64,000 nt of DNA from Procambarus clarkii. Its lineage: Eukaryota > Arthropoda > Malacostraca > Decapoda > Cambaridae. Positions within the stretch are counted from its first letter, which is position 1. Every line of letters starts with the position of its first letter. Both the position numbers and the translations under genes were made by a program. Where the stretch lies: the NCBI RefSeq assembly GCF_040958095.1, contig NC_091172.1, positions 26,351,562 to 26,415,561 of the forward strand, written 5' to 3'. Positions 1 through 10,159 of this stretch are shown here, in pieces. The notes below the pieces were generated by a model. That model saw nothing but the letters and a program-made list of their open reading frames with translations, was not told the origin of the DNA and searched no databases.

Positions 1-496
1 CTAATGTGGCTGTACAGCAATTTAGGTTGAGTCTTTGCCTTGCTTGCGATGTCATTTTCGTATTGTCTTTCTGCCTCTCTTCTCAACCTGACATATTCAT
101 TCCTGGCACTCTGGTATCTTTCTCTGCTCTCAAGTGTCCTGTTATTTCTATAGTTTCTCCATGCCCTTTTACTTTGCTGCTTAGCTAGACTACATCTCTG
201 ATTAAACCATGGGTTTCTCATCCTCATTTCATTGCTTTCCTTTTGGACTGGGACAAACTTATCTGCTGCCTCCTTACACTTCTACTTGATGTAGTCCATC
301 ATGTCTTGGATCGTCTTTCCCCTGAGCTCTGTTTCCCCATGGTATATCTGTCAGGAATTTTCTTATCTCCTCATAGTTTCCCTTTCGCAATGCCAGCCTT
401 TTGTTTTCAGTACCCTTCCTCGAGCTCAATAACCCTTCTTCAATCAGGTACTCAAACGCAAGTACACTGTGGTCGCTCATTCCTACTGGGGCCTCG
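1..496 (-). pseudogene. LINE fragment: end of endonuclease domain and linker
   Basis: Read on the minus strand, 496 to 274 gives GMSDHSVLAFEYLIEE... and ...RKGNYEEIRKFLTDIPW. This matches the C-terminal part of an APE-type LINE endonuclease, where SDH is the catalytic SDH motif. The strand continues, after a stop and frame change, into a basic linker (PWFNQRCSLAKQQSKRAW) typical of the region between endonuclease and reverse transcriptase. The copy is broken by stops and runs off the left edge of the window. Its 5' end joins directly to a (GT/AC)n tract. It probably belongs to the same broad CR1/Jockey-like group as the later LINE copies; the exact family is not determined. Confidence 0.75.
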
Positions 497-499
497 AAA

Positions 500-501
<2 letters not shown>

Positions 502-571
<70 letters not shown>
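502..571. repeat. (GT)n microsatellite
   Basis: About 70 bp of uninterrupted GT that abuts the 5' truncation point of the minus-strand LINE fragment. Confidence 0.98.
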
Positions 572-574
<3 letters not shown>

Positions 575-686
575 GCGTTTGCGCTTAAGAACGTGAACAA
601 AAATTTATACTCTGAAATAAGATTATATTGTAACGAAATACGACCAAAATTGCAGATACGTGACGCCAAACGAAGGCCCCCCGAGG

Positions 687-874
687 CACTCAGATCACCG
701 AATCATTCAGATCACCGAGTCACTCAGATCACCGTGCCACTCAGATCACCGAGTCACTCAGATCACCGAGTCACTCAGATCACAGAGTCACTCAGATCAC
801 CGAGTCACTCAGATCACCGTGCCACTCAGATCACCGAGTCACTCAGATCACCGAGCCACTCAGATCGCCGACTC
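687..874. repeat. 17-bp minisatellite
   Basis: About 11 copies of a 17-bp unit (CACTCAGATCACCGAGT) with GAGT/GTGC variants. Reading frames across it are repeat artefacts. Confidence 0.95.
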
Positions 875-1036
875 ACACTGGCGTCACCCGCCGTCGATCA
901 TTGTCTTACTGCGTGATAAAAATGAACTTATTTCGGAGCAAAATGATTTCTTTTCAAGTTGCAAATTCCGCACTGGCGTTACAGTAAGCTGATATGTTAT
1001 ATTTATTCACTATTTACAGCATTCTAAGAGTCTTCG

Positions 1037-1105
1037 GGTGGCTTAGGGGTGGCTGTGGGTGGCTTTGGTGGCTTAGGGGTGGCTGTGGGTGGCTTAGGGA
1101 TGGCT
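1037..1105. repeat. Short GTGGCTTAGG/GGTGGCTGTG repeat
   Basis: Imperfect direct repeats of GGTGGCTTAGG and GGTGGCTGTGG, about three copies. The following 150 bases show nothing recognisable. Confidence 0.8.
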
Positions 1106-1379
1106 TTGGATACTTCCATGGACCCCCATCATAGTGCCAGAAACCCTCAAGCCCTTCGTGAGGGCCTTGTGTGTCTTGTGAGGTTCCTGTCCACGCTGAA
1201 CTGGCTGGCCAAAGGGACCCCCTGGCCTTAATCATCATTTAACAGGTATACCGCCCCAACCAAACCCCCCCTTCCCCCTCCCCCCCTCTCCCCATGGCCC
1301 CGGAGCAGCAGCCAAGCCATCACAGGCAAAACGATCCGCTCCCCCCCCACAACTCTCGAAGAATAATGTTTACCAGAAA

Positions 1380-1900
1380 CGAAAAAAAACACGTTTTTTC
1401 GTCGATTGTGGGGCGTCGTTGGCGTCTACAATCCTCAATTTTCGAGCATTTCTTTCTCCCGGCGGCGGCACAGACCGCTTCCATATCCGGCTGTGTAATG
1501 AAACCATCCGGGCGAGCTTACGACGCGCGCCGTCAGGGGGTCAATATTGCCGCCTTTTTGGGGGCTATGTCGCTGCGGCGGTGTCGCCACCAGGAAAAAA
1601 AAAACAGACGGTCGTGCGGAATCTGTGGATCTTACGAACCTCTCTTGTCGTGTTCCGCGCATCGACGACTATGTGACCGCGGGCACACCATCATCGTAGA
1701 CAGCAACATGTTCGGTAATGACCTTTGTCTGGCTTAGCCGTCACACAAACGGGTAATTAGACGGAGAGCAATGTCGTCCGGAGGGGTGGTGACCTTCGAC
1801 GGCCCGTCCCTCGTGCAATGTTGCAGGCAACCTTGATCTCCTCCACAGGTCGTGCAACGCGCTCCTGCGATGACGGGGTTCCATGCAGTAAGTCACCGTT
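1380..1900. other. CpG-rich block of unknown role
   Basis: This segment is visibly richer in CpG and in G+C than its AT-rich surroundings, with clusters such as CCCGGCGGCGGC and GACGCGCGCCGTC. A plus-strand frame of 147 codons (1294-1737) spans it, but its composition is low-complexity and resembles no family I know. The block could be a CpG-rich promoter or first-exon region, or part of an old repeat. Confidence 0.4.
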
Positions 1901-1984
1901 GGGCTCACTGTTGTCTTATTGCAAGATTTTGTTTTATTCTGGTTCGAGGGTCTAGCGTCCCAAATAGTCGGTTTGGTTAGGTAG

Positions 1985-2190
1985 AGAGAGGGACGGGGAC
2001 AGGACAGAACGGGTGGGGACAGGACAGGACGGGTGGGGACAGGTCAGGACGGGTGGGGACAGGTCAGGACGGGTGGGGACAGGACAGGGGGTGGGGACAG
2101 GACAGAACGGGTTGGGACAGGACAGGACGGGTGGGGGCAGGACAGGACGGGTGGGGGCAGGACAAGACGGGTAGGGATAGGACAGGAAGG
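1985..2190. repeat. About 20-bp G-rich minisatellite
   Basis: Around ten copies of GGTGGGGACAGGACAGGAC-like units with GACAG/GTCAG and GGGGAC/GGGGGC variants. The array decays towards the right. Confidence 0.93.
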
Positions 2191-2286
2191 ATAAGGAAAG
2201 GATAGCCGTTCTCTCTCCTACAATTTAGCCTTTCCTGCCATTGTAATCAATTCCTTCATAAAATCTGCAAAAAGACAATTATTACG

Positions 2287-2600
2287 AAATGGCAAATAAT
2301 TGGGGAGAGGCTGGGAATGGGGAGTGATGGGAAGGGGTCTGGGGGAGGGGGGATAGGGAGCGACCTGGGGAAATGGGGGAGGGACCTGGGATTGGGGTGA
2401 TAAGGAGTGGCCGAGGATGGGAGGAGATGGGAAGGGGCCATGGATAGAGGGGGTGATTGTGAGGGGCCTGGGATAGGAGATCTAGAATGGTCTGGGGTGA
2501 TGGCGGTTATAAGTAGCAAAGGATGGGAAGGGATTGGGGATGGGAGGGTAACTGGAAGGGATTGGGGATTGGGGGGGAATAGGAACGGATCAGGGGGGTA
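2287..2600. repeat. G/A-rich (polypurine) tract
   Basis: Long run of GGGATGGGA/GGGGATTGGG words, probably a degenerated purine repeat. No coding signal. Confidence 0.8.
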
Positions 2601-2604
2601 ACGG

Positions 2605-2765
2605 GAGCTCATAGACACATGCACGTGCCTATGAACTCTGGCCCTCACATCTTTCACTGTAACTCTTTGTTTCCCATCCGACAGGTACTCACGTATCATT
2701 TCAAGTACTGCTCCTGTTAATCCTGATTTCCACTCGAGTCTATCCACCCTTTTCTGCTCGTTATG
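2605..2765 (-). pseudogene. LINE reverse transcriptase scrap
   Basis: The minus strand reads ...LTGAVLEMIREYLSDGKQRV..., which matches the segment between RT domains 2 and 4 in the other LINE copies of this window (LRWIEEYLSNRRQRV). Only about 50 codons survive and both ends are degraded. The tail of the fragment meets the purine tract at 2600. Its family is probably the LINE-C/E group rather than LINE-A. Confidence 0.6.
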
Positions 2766-3238
2766 TAGCTGTTGCCTTGGGATAATACAGGAATCTCAGA
2801 CCATAATCATTTTAGTGAACCCAAGTTCGTGTTTAGAGAGAGAGAGAGAGAGATGTTTCAGATGTTTTTTGAATATTATGAATATTCTCTCTACTCCGCT
2901 GAAAAGGAATATTTGTGGGTAATATTGCTATGTTCCTCAGTGGATGCTATCTACCGCATTTCTTCTATATGGAGGGCACAAAAGAAATGTGGTACCTATT
3001 TCTTCCATAAGTACCACATTGCCTATTGTATACATATCTGATAGTTTTGCAGGGACAAGTTGAAAATTGCAGCAAAGGGATCTAGGGGTTTATAGAACCT
3101 AAGACGGTTTATAGAATGATCTTGAAGGTTGCCATGAGACAGTAAGAGATCTTCCAACACCCTCACAGTCCTGGCCACTCACCACACGAGTTTCCGGGGA
3201 AGAAATAACACTATCCACATTAATGAGGAAAAATGTTT

Positions 3239-3289
3239 AACTTCAACAACCCCTAAGTACAGGAAGGTACTTGGGGGTTTGTTGAAGTA
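3239..3289. repeat. Short-loop hairpin
   Basis: Arms of about 22 bases (CTTCAACAACCCCTAAGTAC and its near-perfect reverse complement) separated by six bases. No coding or RNA gene is seen in the rest of 2770-3447, only a short GA tract at 2838-2851. Confidence 0.8.
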
Positions 3290-3444
3290 ATACCTTCCGT
3301 CTTACCCCAATCCCTCCCAATAAAGCTCAAAATAGCCTACAAGGAGCTAAATTTCGTTCATAAACCCAATTTCAAGATGAAAAGAAGAGGCAGATCAACA
3401 GGATGCCACAGATCATAGTGTGTTCATAGTGTGTTGAGGGTCTA

Positions 3445-3447
<3 letters not shown>

Positions 3448-3533
<86 letters not shown>
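3448..3533. repeat. (GA)n microsatellite
   Basis: About 85 bp of perfect GA. The sequence from 3534 to 3882 has no recognisable gene or repeat. Confidence 0.98.
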
Positions 3534-3537
<4 letters not shown>

Positions 3538-3882
3538 CAGGCAAGGACAGGAGGATGAGGAGGACTCAGTAAGGAGGCTGAGAGGACGAAAGACGAAGAG
3601 AAGGATTAAGGAAGGACCCGACAAGACATAACGATAAGTGTTTATTACAATTTAATGTCTCACTAACCCCCAAGAAGTTCACCTTGAGTCCCGCAGGACG
3701 ACGCCACCACCTGAGAGAGCCTGAAACACCTGAGGGAGACTTGATCACAATCACCATAATCCACCACCACCAACAACCATACATCAACCACCCTAATTAC
3801 CACAATCCTAACACCAACAATCCCGTCCGGGTCCAGGGGCCCATTTCCAAAGGATTTCGTTTGCGTTCCTTTGCGAACTACC

Positions 3883-4338
3883 ACCAGCACCAACCACCAC
3901 CACCAACCACCAGCACCAACCACCAGCACCAACCACCAGTACCAACCACCACCACCAACCACCAGCACCAACTACCAGCACCAACCACCAGCACCAACCA
4001 CCACCACCAACCACCAGCACCAACTACCAGCACCAACCACCAGCACCAACCACCACCACCAACCACCAGCACCAACCACCAGCACCAACCACCAGTACCA
4101 ACCACCACCACCAACCACCAGCACCAACTACCAGCACCAACCACCAGCACCAACCACCAGCACCAACCACCAGCACCAACCACCAGCACCAACCACCAGC
4201 ACCAACCACCAGCACCAACCACCACCACCAACCACCAGCACCAACCACCAGCACCAACCACCAGCACCAACCACCAGCACCAACCACCAGTACCAACCAC
4301 CAGCACCAACCACCAGCACCAACCACCAGCACCAACCA
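3883..4338. repeat. 13-bp CACCAACCACCAG minisatellite
   Basis: About 35 copies of a 13-bp unit with CAGC/CACC/TACC variants. Because 13 is not a multiple of 3 and no frame of the unit contains a stop, the array is open in several frames on both strands. The resulting Pro/Thr/His/Gln-rich and Trp/Val/Gly-rich frames are artefacts. Confidence 0.97.
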
Positions 4339-4539
4339 CAATTGGCCAGTTCACCTGCGGATACCACCACGAAATCTTGGTAAAAGTGTGAGCCAGAGAC
4401 CGCAACACGGACAACTATCACGTTCTTTACCTAACCACGAATGGCTTTCAGGTTCCATCAACCTTTTTCTGTCACTTTTTTTGTCCAAAGGTCCGAGGAT
4501 TTGTGCTTCCAAAATTGAAAACTTGTATTAATATTGATA

Positions 4540-4655
4540 CCTTGTGTGTACGTGTGTGTACGTGTGTGTATGAATTCGTGGGTGTTCGTGTGGGTGTATA
4601 TGTGTGGCCGTGGGTGCTCGTGTGGGTGTACGTGAGTGTGTGTGTATACATGTCG
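4540..4655. repeat. Interrupted GT-rich cryptic repeat
   Basis: Degenerate GTGTGTACGTG and GTGGGTGT words. Probably a decayed GT microsatellite. Confidence 0.8.
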
Positions 4656-4911
4656 GTAGTTAATGAGCTGGTGATTAGGTGTAAGAATAGGGAAGTCGAC
4701 ACAATTGAGGGGGGGGGACACGTTCGAATCCCAGGAACGAGCAAGTCTTCAACCATGTCGCTGCTCACCAAGCCGCTATAATTATCTTACTGCCCAATCA
4801 CCACATGGGCTCTTAGGCCTAAAACTATTACGCTGAGAATATTATCATCTCATCATCAAATACGAGAATAATGATGAGAAAATGATATAAAAAATGATGA
4901 GAAAAATCAGT

Positions 4912-5182
4912 ATATAGGAGCCGTGAAGTGGATTCGAACCCATGCCATGAGTCCTCCCCACACAAACACCCACAACACCTCATCATGCTCACAAGAATTG
5001 CATCTTGGGATCCATCCTGAATCCTATAGGATTCAGGATGCCCCTCTGAGGCCTCCACTGAAGCCCCCCCCCAGAGAACCAGAGTTTTCACACACAATTC
5101 CCACTCTTGTGGTGTAGTGGTCTAAGGCGTGTGCTTGGAAGTACCCAGAACACAGGTTCGAATCTACCTCACGGCTCCTAGC
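4912..5182. mobile_element. Inverted (foldback) tRNA-derived SINE pair
   Basis: The right arm (about 5105-5182, plus strand) looks like a tRNA: an A-box-like TGTAGTGGTCTAAGGCG and a B box AGGTTCGAATCTACC followed by a GGCTCC end. The left arm (from 4912, minus strand) ends in the reverse complement, GGAGCCGTGAAGTGGATTCG. The two therefore face away from a centre that itself holds a perfect 28-bp palindrome (5013-5040). I infer a SINE head duplicated in inverted orientation. Confidence 0.6.
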
Positions 5183-5415
5183 GATCTTTTTCCATTGAAA
5201 CATAACGTAATAATATTAAGTATTATTATTATTACGAATAGTTACACAAAACACGAATAGTTACTTAGAATGTTTCTCAGGCAAGAAAAAACGGGACTTC
5301 TAAACACGGTTGACGTGTTTTTAATGCTGTACGAAGCTAAGGGGTAAGACAATACCACCAGGGTGTTAACGCACTTAGTGCTGCTTTATGAGTGTTTGTC
5401 TGTACTTGTTGTGTA

Positions 5416-5640
5416 TGATGGGGGGGGGGGGGAGGGAGGAGGGTTAGAGGGAGGGTGAGGGGAAGGGTGAAGGGGAGGGTGAGGGGAGAGTGAGGGGAGA
5501 GTGAGGGAATAACGAGGGCAGAATGAGGCTAGGGAATTAATACGGAGAAGATGGAGATGGGAGAAAGGAAGAGAACCAGAGAGAAAAGGGTAAACAAGAA
5601 GGAAGGGGGGGAAGTAGGGAGTGGAGATAAACAGTAGGGT
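5416..5640. repeat. G-run and polypurine tract
   Basis: A 14-base G run is followed by GGGAGGGTGAGGGG repeats and AGAGAA words. No gene. The preceding 5183-5415 holds only AT-rich sequence with a short ATT repeat. Confidence 0.85.
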
Positions 5641-6839
5641 AAGAGGTCAAGTGGGGAGCCAGCCCACTCCCTCAACCCACTATTACCAGACCACCCAAGC
5701 CAGCAAAACAAAAGCAGCTCAGTAGTGATGCGAATGATAAAAGTGATGCATATAAATGCAGATGGAATTGCAAATAAAGGGGTGGAATTATAGGAAAGGG
5801 TGGTAATAATAGTCACACATTATTGTAATACCTGAAACCAAACTGACAAGCATTAGAGGATATGCAATCTTCCTCCATGAGGATATCAAGTAATATGGAA
5901 AGATAGGATGAACAAGGCTGTAGGTGGTGTTAAACCTACTGAAGCATCTACACAGAAGATCTGAAAAAAGGTAATATTATCAGAGGGAAACCAACAAAAT
6001 CAATGGGATTCAGAATACTTGAGACTGAAAGACTTTTGAGAATTCTGAAAAAATATCACACGTAATCCTGGTATTCAAAGAAGGGGACAGGCACAAGGCA
6101 CTAAATTACAGACCACTGTCATTGACAGTGGAATTAATACGAATTAATGAGCTTGTGATGGTGGAGTAAACACTTTGTAAACACTTTTACCATCACTTTG
6201 TAAAATGATGAAAACAAAAATAATCAAGACGAGAATGATGGAGCACCTGGAGAGAAAAACTATGTAACGATTGAACAAATCCACAATCCAAATGGATTTC
6301 CAAATCCAAATGAAAAACATCCACAATCACAATGGAACAAATAGTGTAGTGTAGTGTTATGTAACGATTGGCCAGCATGGAATTTAGAAAGGAAAAGACG
6401 TACCTGTTGTAAATTATCCAACACTTATACATCAATAATTTTTGTATAACAATACATCATAATTGTATTAACCATAGTAATTACTAATTTTACTAATTCG
6501 TAGAATTAATCCAATTAATATTTAGTTGAATCTTAACAGAGTCCAGTTAATTACTTTCCTTTATTAAGGATAATCGTTTATTTAGTTGTTTTATTTATAC
6601 AGCATATTACTGCTTACTGAACTCGCCTATTTAGCTGAATTAACAACTACAGTGGAAAATATTAGAATTCAATATAATATTCCTTTCCTTATTTTTAATG
6701 CAGTCTTAATAAGCTGACTTGCATTATGCAAAATTATATTGCACCTTAATACATTTATTAGTGACATAAATACCTGTCACTATTCCTTACTTCCCTAATT
6801 AATTATAAGTAAAATACTTTACGCCCGAGAATACTTTGG

Positions 6840-7090
6840 AGCGTTCTGCGCATGCGTATGGCAGCCAGGGAGGAAGGAGACGACGCCATATTAGCAACAT
6901 TACTAGAGGCGCCATTGCAAGGAGCTTGCTTACTGTCATTTTATGCGTTCCTACAACAACGACAGCGGCGCCACGTTATTTCGGCACATAACGGCAGTGT
7001 CCTGGAACTAATGAACTCTCCGGCCCGTAGTTAACGTCTTAGCAACGGCAGTTCAGGACGGAGGACTGGAGTCGTTCCCTCGACCAACGG
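6840..7090 (+). promoter_or_regulatory. GC-rich promoter-like core of the solo LTR
   Basis: In an otherwise AT-rich element this block is CpG-rich. It contains TGCGCATGCG (6847-6856), a match to the animal NRF-1 binding consensus, closely followed by ATGGCAGCC and repeated GCGCCAT/GCGCCAC words that resemble YY1-type sites. No TATA box was seen. A 60-codon frame here (6852-7034) is not convincing as protein. I infer a TATA-less LTR promoter. Confidence 0.4.
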
Positions 7091-7392
7091 ACACTTGGCC
7101 CGGCAACTATTAATTCTCTATTTGTTTCCTAGTGATCACTGTTAACATTTAGACACATTTAGACTAGTTGTCGTTAGGCCATTTATATATAATAACAATC
7201 CAATACATTTAATCTCTAGCTGTATTCCGTAATTTATATAGGAATATATTTCATTAATGTTTGTAAGAGAATTCTACAGTGTCAGAAATATCGTTTAAAT
7301 TACATAAGGAAGAATTCCGTGTTATTAGATATATCTTTGATTATTTACGTAGAAGATTTCTACATTGTAATTGCCTTACAGCTCCCGAGTCC

Positions 7393-7637
7393 CCGTCAAC
7401 CAAGGAGTTAGGCTCCCCCGCCGGCACGTGAAACAATTTACCCGTCAACCGAGGAGTTAGGCTCCCCCGCCGGCACGTGAAACAATTTACCCGTCAACCA
7501 AGGAGTTAGGCTCCCCCGCCGGCACGTGAAACAATTTACCCGTCAACCAAGGAGTTAGGCTCCCCCGCCGGCACGTGAAACAATTTACCCGTCAACCAAG
7601 GAGTTAGGCTCCCCCGCCGGTACGTGAAACAATTTAC
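7393..7637. repeat. Five tandem 49-bp units inside the LTR
   Basis: Units start at 7393, 7442, 7491, 7540 and 7589 and are nearly identical, each with the GC-rich core GGCTCCCCCGCCGGCACGTG. CACGTG is an E-box, lost in the last unit (TACGTG). Repeats of this kind inside an LTR often act as enhancers; that role is an inference. Confidence 0.95.
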
Positions 7638-8183
7638 CCGACGCAACACGTCATCACTGGAGCGTGACAACTGATTTCACAAATCTTATTTTCACAGCTA
7701 AGCTGTAAATTGTTGTTTGTAGAGAAATAACTTAGCTACCTTATTGAGATCAATACTACTAATTCCTTGATTTGATTATATATTTTACCATATTACTGTT
7801 GTATCTTGAGGTACATTTGCCTCTAATTATTATTATATAATCCATTTAATATTAATTTATATTTAGTTACTTTAGTGAAGAACCAGCACTGAAATCATGC
7901 TTATGATATATTAATCTTTTGACATGTAACCCTCCATTTTGGGTGAGTGAGTTTGACTCATAATATACAGCCCCTTTAATATTCAATGTATTATTAATTA
8001 AGAACATCCATAAAACACTAGTTCATGGAATTAATATCAAACCACTTGCTCTATTTAGTTTTCCACTTTTTCACAAAAAGTGGTAGTCCTTCGTAGCTAT
8101 GAAAAATAGTATAAATTTAAATGAATTACATGAGTCAAGTTTTCCCACAGTACCTGACAAAAGACTTGACTGAGTTCTATGAG

Positions 8184-8325
8184 TGATTGATGAAGATTAA
8201 GCCACCCAAAAAAGGTGGCACGGGCATGAATAGCCCGTAAGTGGTGTGGCCCTTTTGAGCCATTACCAGTATCAAGAGCTGATACTGGAGATCTGTGGAG
8301 GTGCGACTGGAGATGTCTCCCGTGT
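8184..8325 (+). mobile_element. Two-hairpin short interspersed element, longer copy
   Basis: It is flanked by GAGTTCTATGAG at 8172-8183 and 8326-8337, a 12-bp target duplication within LINE sequence coding EFYE. The 5' part has two adjacent hairpins: GCCACC...GGTGGC, then ACGGGC-ATGAATA-GCCCGT. The copy then runs on through about 85 bp with a third stem (CCAGTATCAAGAGCTGATACTGG). No A or B box is visible, so it is not an obvious tRNA SINE. Confidence 0.6.
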
Positions 8326-8337
8326 GAGTTCTATGAG

Positions 8338-8396
8338 ATTGATTGATGAAGATTAAGCCACCTAAAAGGTGGCACGGGCATGAATAGCCCGTAATA
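8338..8396 (+). mobile_element. Two-hairpin short interspersed element, short copy
   Basis: A 59-bp copy holding only the two-hairpin module and ending CCCGTAATA. It lies between GAGTTCTATGAG (8326-8337) and GAGTTCCATGAG (8397-8408), so it used the same 12-bp target as its neighbour. Confidence 0.6.
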
Positions 8397-8694
8397 GAGT
8401 TCCATGAGAACATTACTCAAACTATAACACGAAAAGGAAGGCTGGGGAAGCCTGTATTTCCCAAGACTGGGGAGCTGGTGGAATGGAGCAAGTGAGGGGT
8501 CCCACAAGGCTCAGTCCTGAGACCACCACTGTTCCTAATATATTTGAACGCGCTTCCCGAGGGAGTGAACGCGTACATGTCTCTGATTACGGATGACGCA
8601 AAGATGACGCGGAATGTAAATACAGAGGACTACAGAAAGTTACAGGAAGACCTTCACAGGCGTGAGCACACGAATGGTTACCAAAATTCACATT

Positions 8695-8850
8695 GACCAG
8701 CTAAGAGTGACCAGCTAACAGTGACCAGCGAAGAGTGGCCAGCCAACAGTGACCAACCAACAATGACTAGCCAACAGTGACCAGCCAAGAGTGGCCAACC
8801 AACAATGACCAGCCAACAGTGACCAACCAACAGTGATCAACCAACAGTGA
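8695..8850. repeat. About 12-bp CAGTGACCAGCCAA repeats
   Basis: About twelve imperfect units of AGTGACCAGCCAAC. They begin where the LINE fragment ends. Nothing recognisable follows until 9058. Confidence 0.9.
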
Positions 8851-9057
8851 CCAACCCACTCAGCTGATGAGATCCAGGGAGAATTATTATACAGACTCCC
8901 TCAAGGCTAATTAGCCATCTTACCCCCCTACCCCCACCCCCCTTCCCTCCTACATTCCATCCCTCACTTTCTCTCATTCTTTCCCCTTTTCTCCTTCAAC
9001 TCACTCATAAAATGCTAGTAAAAATGAGGCACTAGTCAACATAAGAGAATTCGCCTC

Positions 9058-9512
9058 ACACAACCCATTCTCTTAACAACAGTACATAGTATTTTGACCC
9101 ATAAATCTCCCCTCCCCCCCTCCCCCCTCCCCCCACCCCCTAAGGCCAAAAAAATGTATGTACTTAAAAATCAAAACAGCTCGCAAAATTGATGTCGCGT
9201 TTTCTATCTGTTGGTCCTGGGTTAGGTTAGGTTCGGGCATTTCAGTACATCGTTTTTTTTTTCTGACGATGTGAACGCTCACGAACTCTCAACTTATTTC
9301 ACAACGTCACGAAATGGTACCAAGTTGCCCGAACCTAACCTTTAACCCAGGGATCACAGATAGAAAACGGGATATCACGTCCTTTTTTTTTTTGCCAGCT
9401 GGTCTGATTTTTTTTTTAGTACATATTTTTTTGCCTATTGAGGAGTTTATACGTCAAAATACGGCGTACTATCCGAGGGGCCGGGCGTATGTACAGTGGG
9501 TAACCCACACAG
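9058..9512. mobile_element. Foldback MITE-like element
   Basis: Long imperfect inverted repeats face each other. The inner arms 9144-9240 and 9328-9435 share GGCCAAAAAAATGTATGTAC, TTTTCTATCTGT and TTAGGTTCGGGCA with their reverse complements. Weaker similarity extends outward (GTCAAAATAC near 9100 and 9460), interrupted on the left by a C-rich tract. No transposase frame is present. The class is unknown; a TA next to each inner arm would fit a Tc1/mariner-derived MITE. Confidence 0.65.
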
Positions 9513-9544
9513 GGTCACGTTGGCTCTGGCACAAGGGCCTTTAA

Positions 9545-9945
9545 CATATATATATTAACAACCTTTAAGGATTAACAACCTTCAAGAATTAACAACCTTT
9601 AAGGATTAACAACCTTCAAGAATTAACAACCTTTAAGAATTAACAACCTTCAAGAATTAACAACCTTCAAGAATTAACAACCTTTAAGAATTAACAACCT
9701 TCAAGAATTAACAACCTTCAAGAATTAACAACCTTTAAGAATTAACAACCTTCAAGAATTAACAACCTTCAAGAATTAACAACCTTTAAGAATTAACAAC
9801 CTTCAAGAATTAACAACCTTCAAGAATTAACAACCTTTAAGAATTAACAACCTTCAAGAATTAACAACCTTCAAGAATTAACAACCTTTAAGAATTAACA
9901 ACCTTCAAGAATTAACAACCTTTAAGAATTAACAACCTTCAAGAT
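9545..9945. repeat. 17-bp satellite with three-unit higher-order structure
   Basis: About 23 copies of GAATTAACAACCTTCAA. Two versions, CCTTTAAG (T) and CCTTCAAG (C), alternate at the left edge and then settle into a regular T-C-C order, which is a 51-bp higher-order repeat. Confidence 0.97.
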
Positions 9946-10159
9946 TTATCAAGATATTTCAGAGTGCCAACTAAGCCAAATTGTTTAGATGCAGACAGTA
10001 TTAAACACTGCCAACAATATCCTAAATACATCAAAGAATACATCTAAAAATACAACAAATACACTATATACACAACAGCTTCAAGAAATACTACAACCAG
10101 CCACACTGTACACACAACAGGACTAGAGAGAACAACAACTTGTTCAACCAGTCTACACT

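Larger units (their letters stand above)
6405..8149. mobile_element. Solo LTR (or LTR-like insertion), 1,745 bp
   Basis: The insertion starts TGTTGT and ends CCCACA, and is flanked on both sides by GTACC (6400-6404 and 8150-8154). Taking out the insertion and one GTACC rejoins a LINE reading frame. TG...CA ends plus a 5-bp duplication are the hallmarks of an LTR retroelement. No long frame, primer-binding site or second copy of the end is visible inside, so I read it as a solo LTR left by recombination. Most of it is AT-rich, with a GC-rich promoter-like core (6840-7090) and five tandem 49-bp units (7393-7637). Which LTR family it belongs to is not clear, and the orientation of transcription is inferred only weakly as plus. 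Confidence 0.75.
5733..8690 (+). pseudogene. Degenerate LINE (endonuclease and reverse transcriptase), split by insertions
   Basis: Segments in order on the plus strand: an endonuclease start (KVMHINADGIANK, about 5737) and its catalytic ETKL motif (about 5830); an RT entry motif (VFKEGDRHKALNYRPLSLT, about 6070-6130); then QHGF RKEKTYL up to 6404. After a 1,745-bp insertion the frame resumes with TKDLTEFYE (8155-8183). It is broken again by two short elements, and continues with the RT motif GVPQGSVLRPPLFLIYLN (about 8496) and the degraded active site ITDDAK (8590). Stops and single-base shifts show it is dead. It belongs to the CR1/Jockey-like group seen elsewhere in the window but is more diverged than LINE-A. 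Confidence 0.8.

Noticed and set aside
1294..1737. 147-codon frame starting MAPEQQPSHH
   Set aside because: Low-complexity start, no family resemblance, and overlapped by other frames. I keep only the CpG-rich block as an observation.
3684..4391. Long open frames of Pro/Thr/His/Gln (plus) and Trp/Val/Gly (minus)
   Set aside because: They come from a stop-free 13-bp repeat that is open in several frames on both strands at once.
9545..9945. CRISPR-like array
   Set aside because: Regular repeats but no spacers, and the setting is clearly an animal genome; the same holds for the other direct-repeat arrays.
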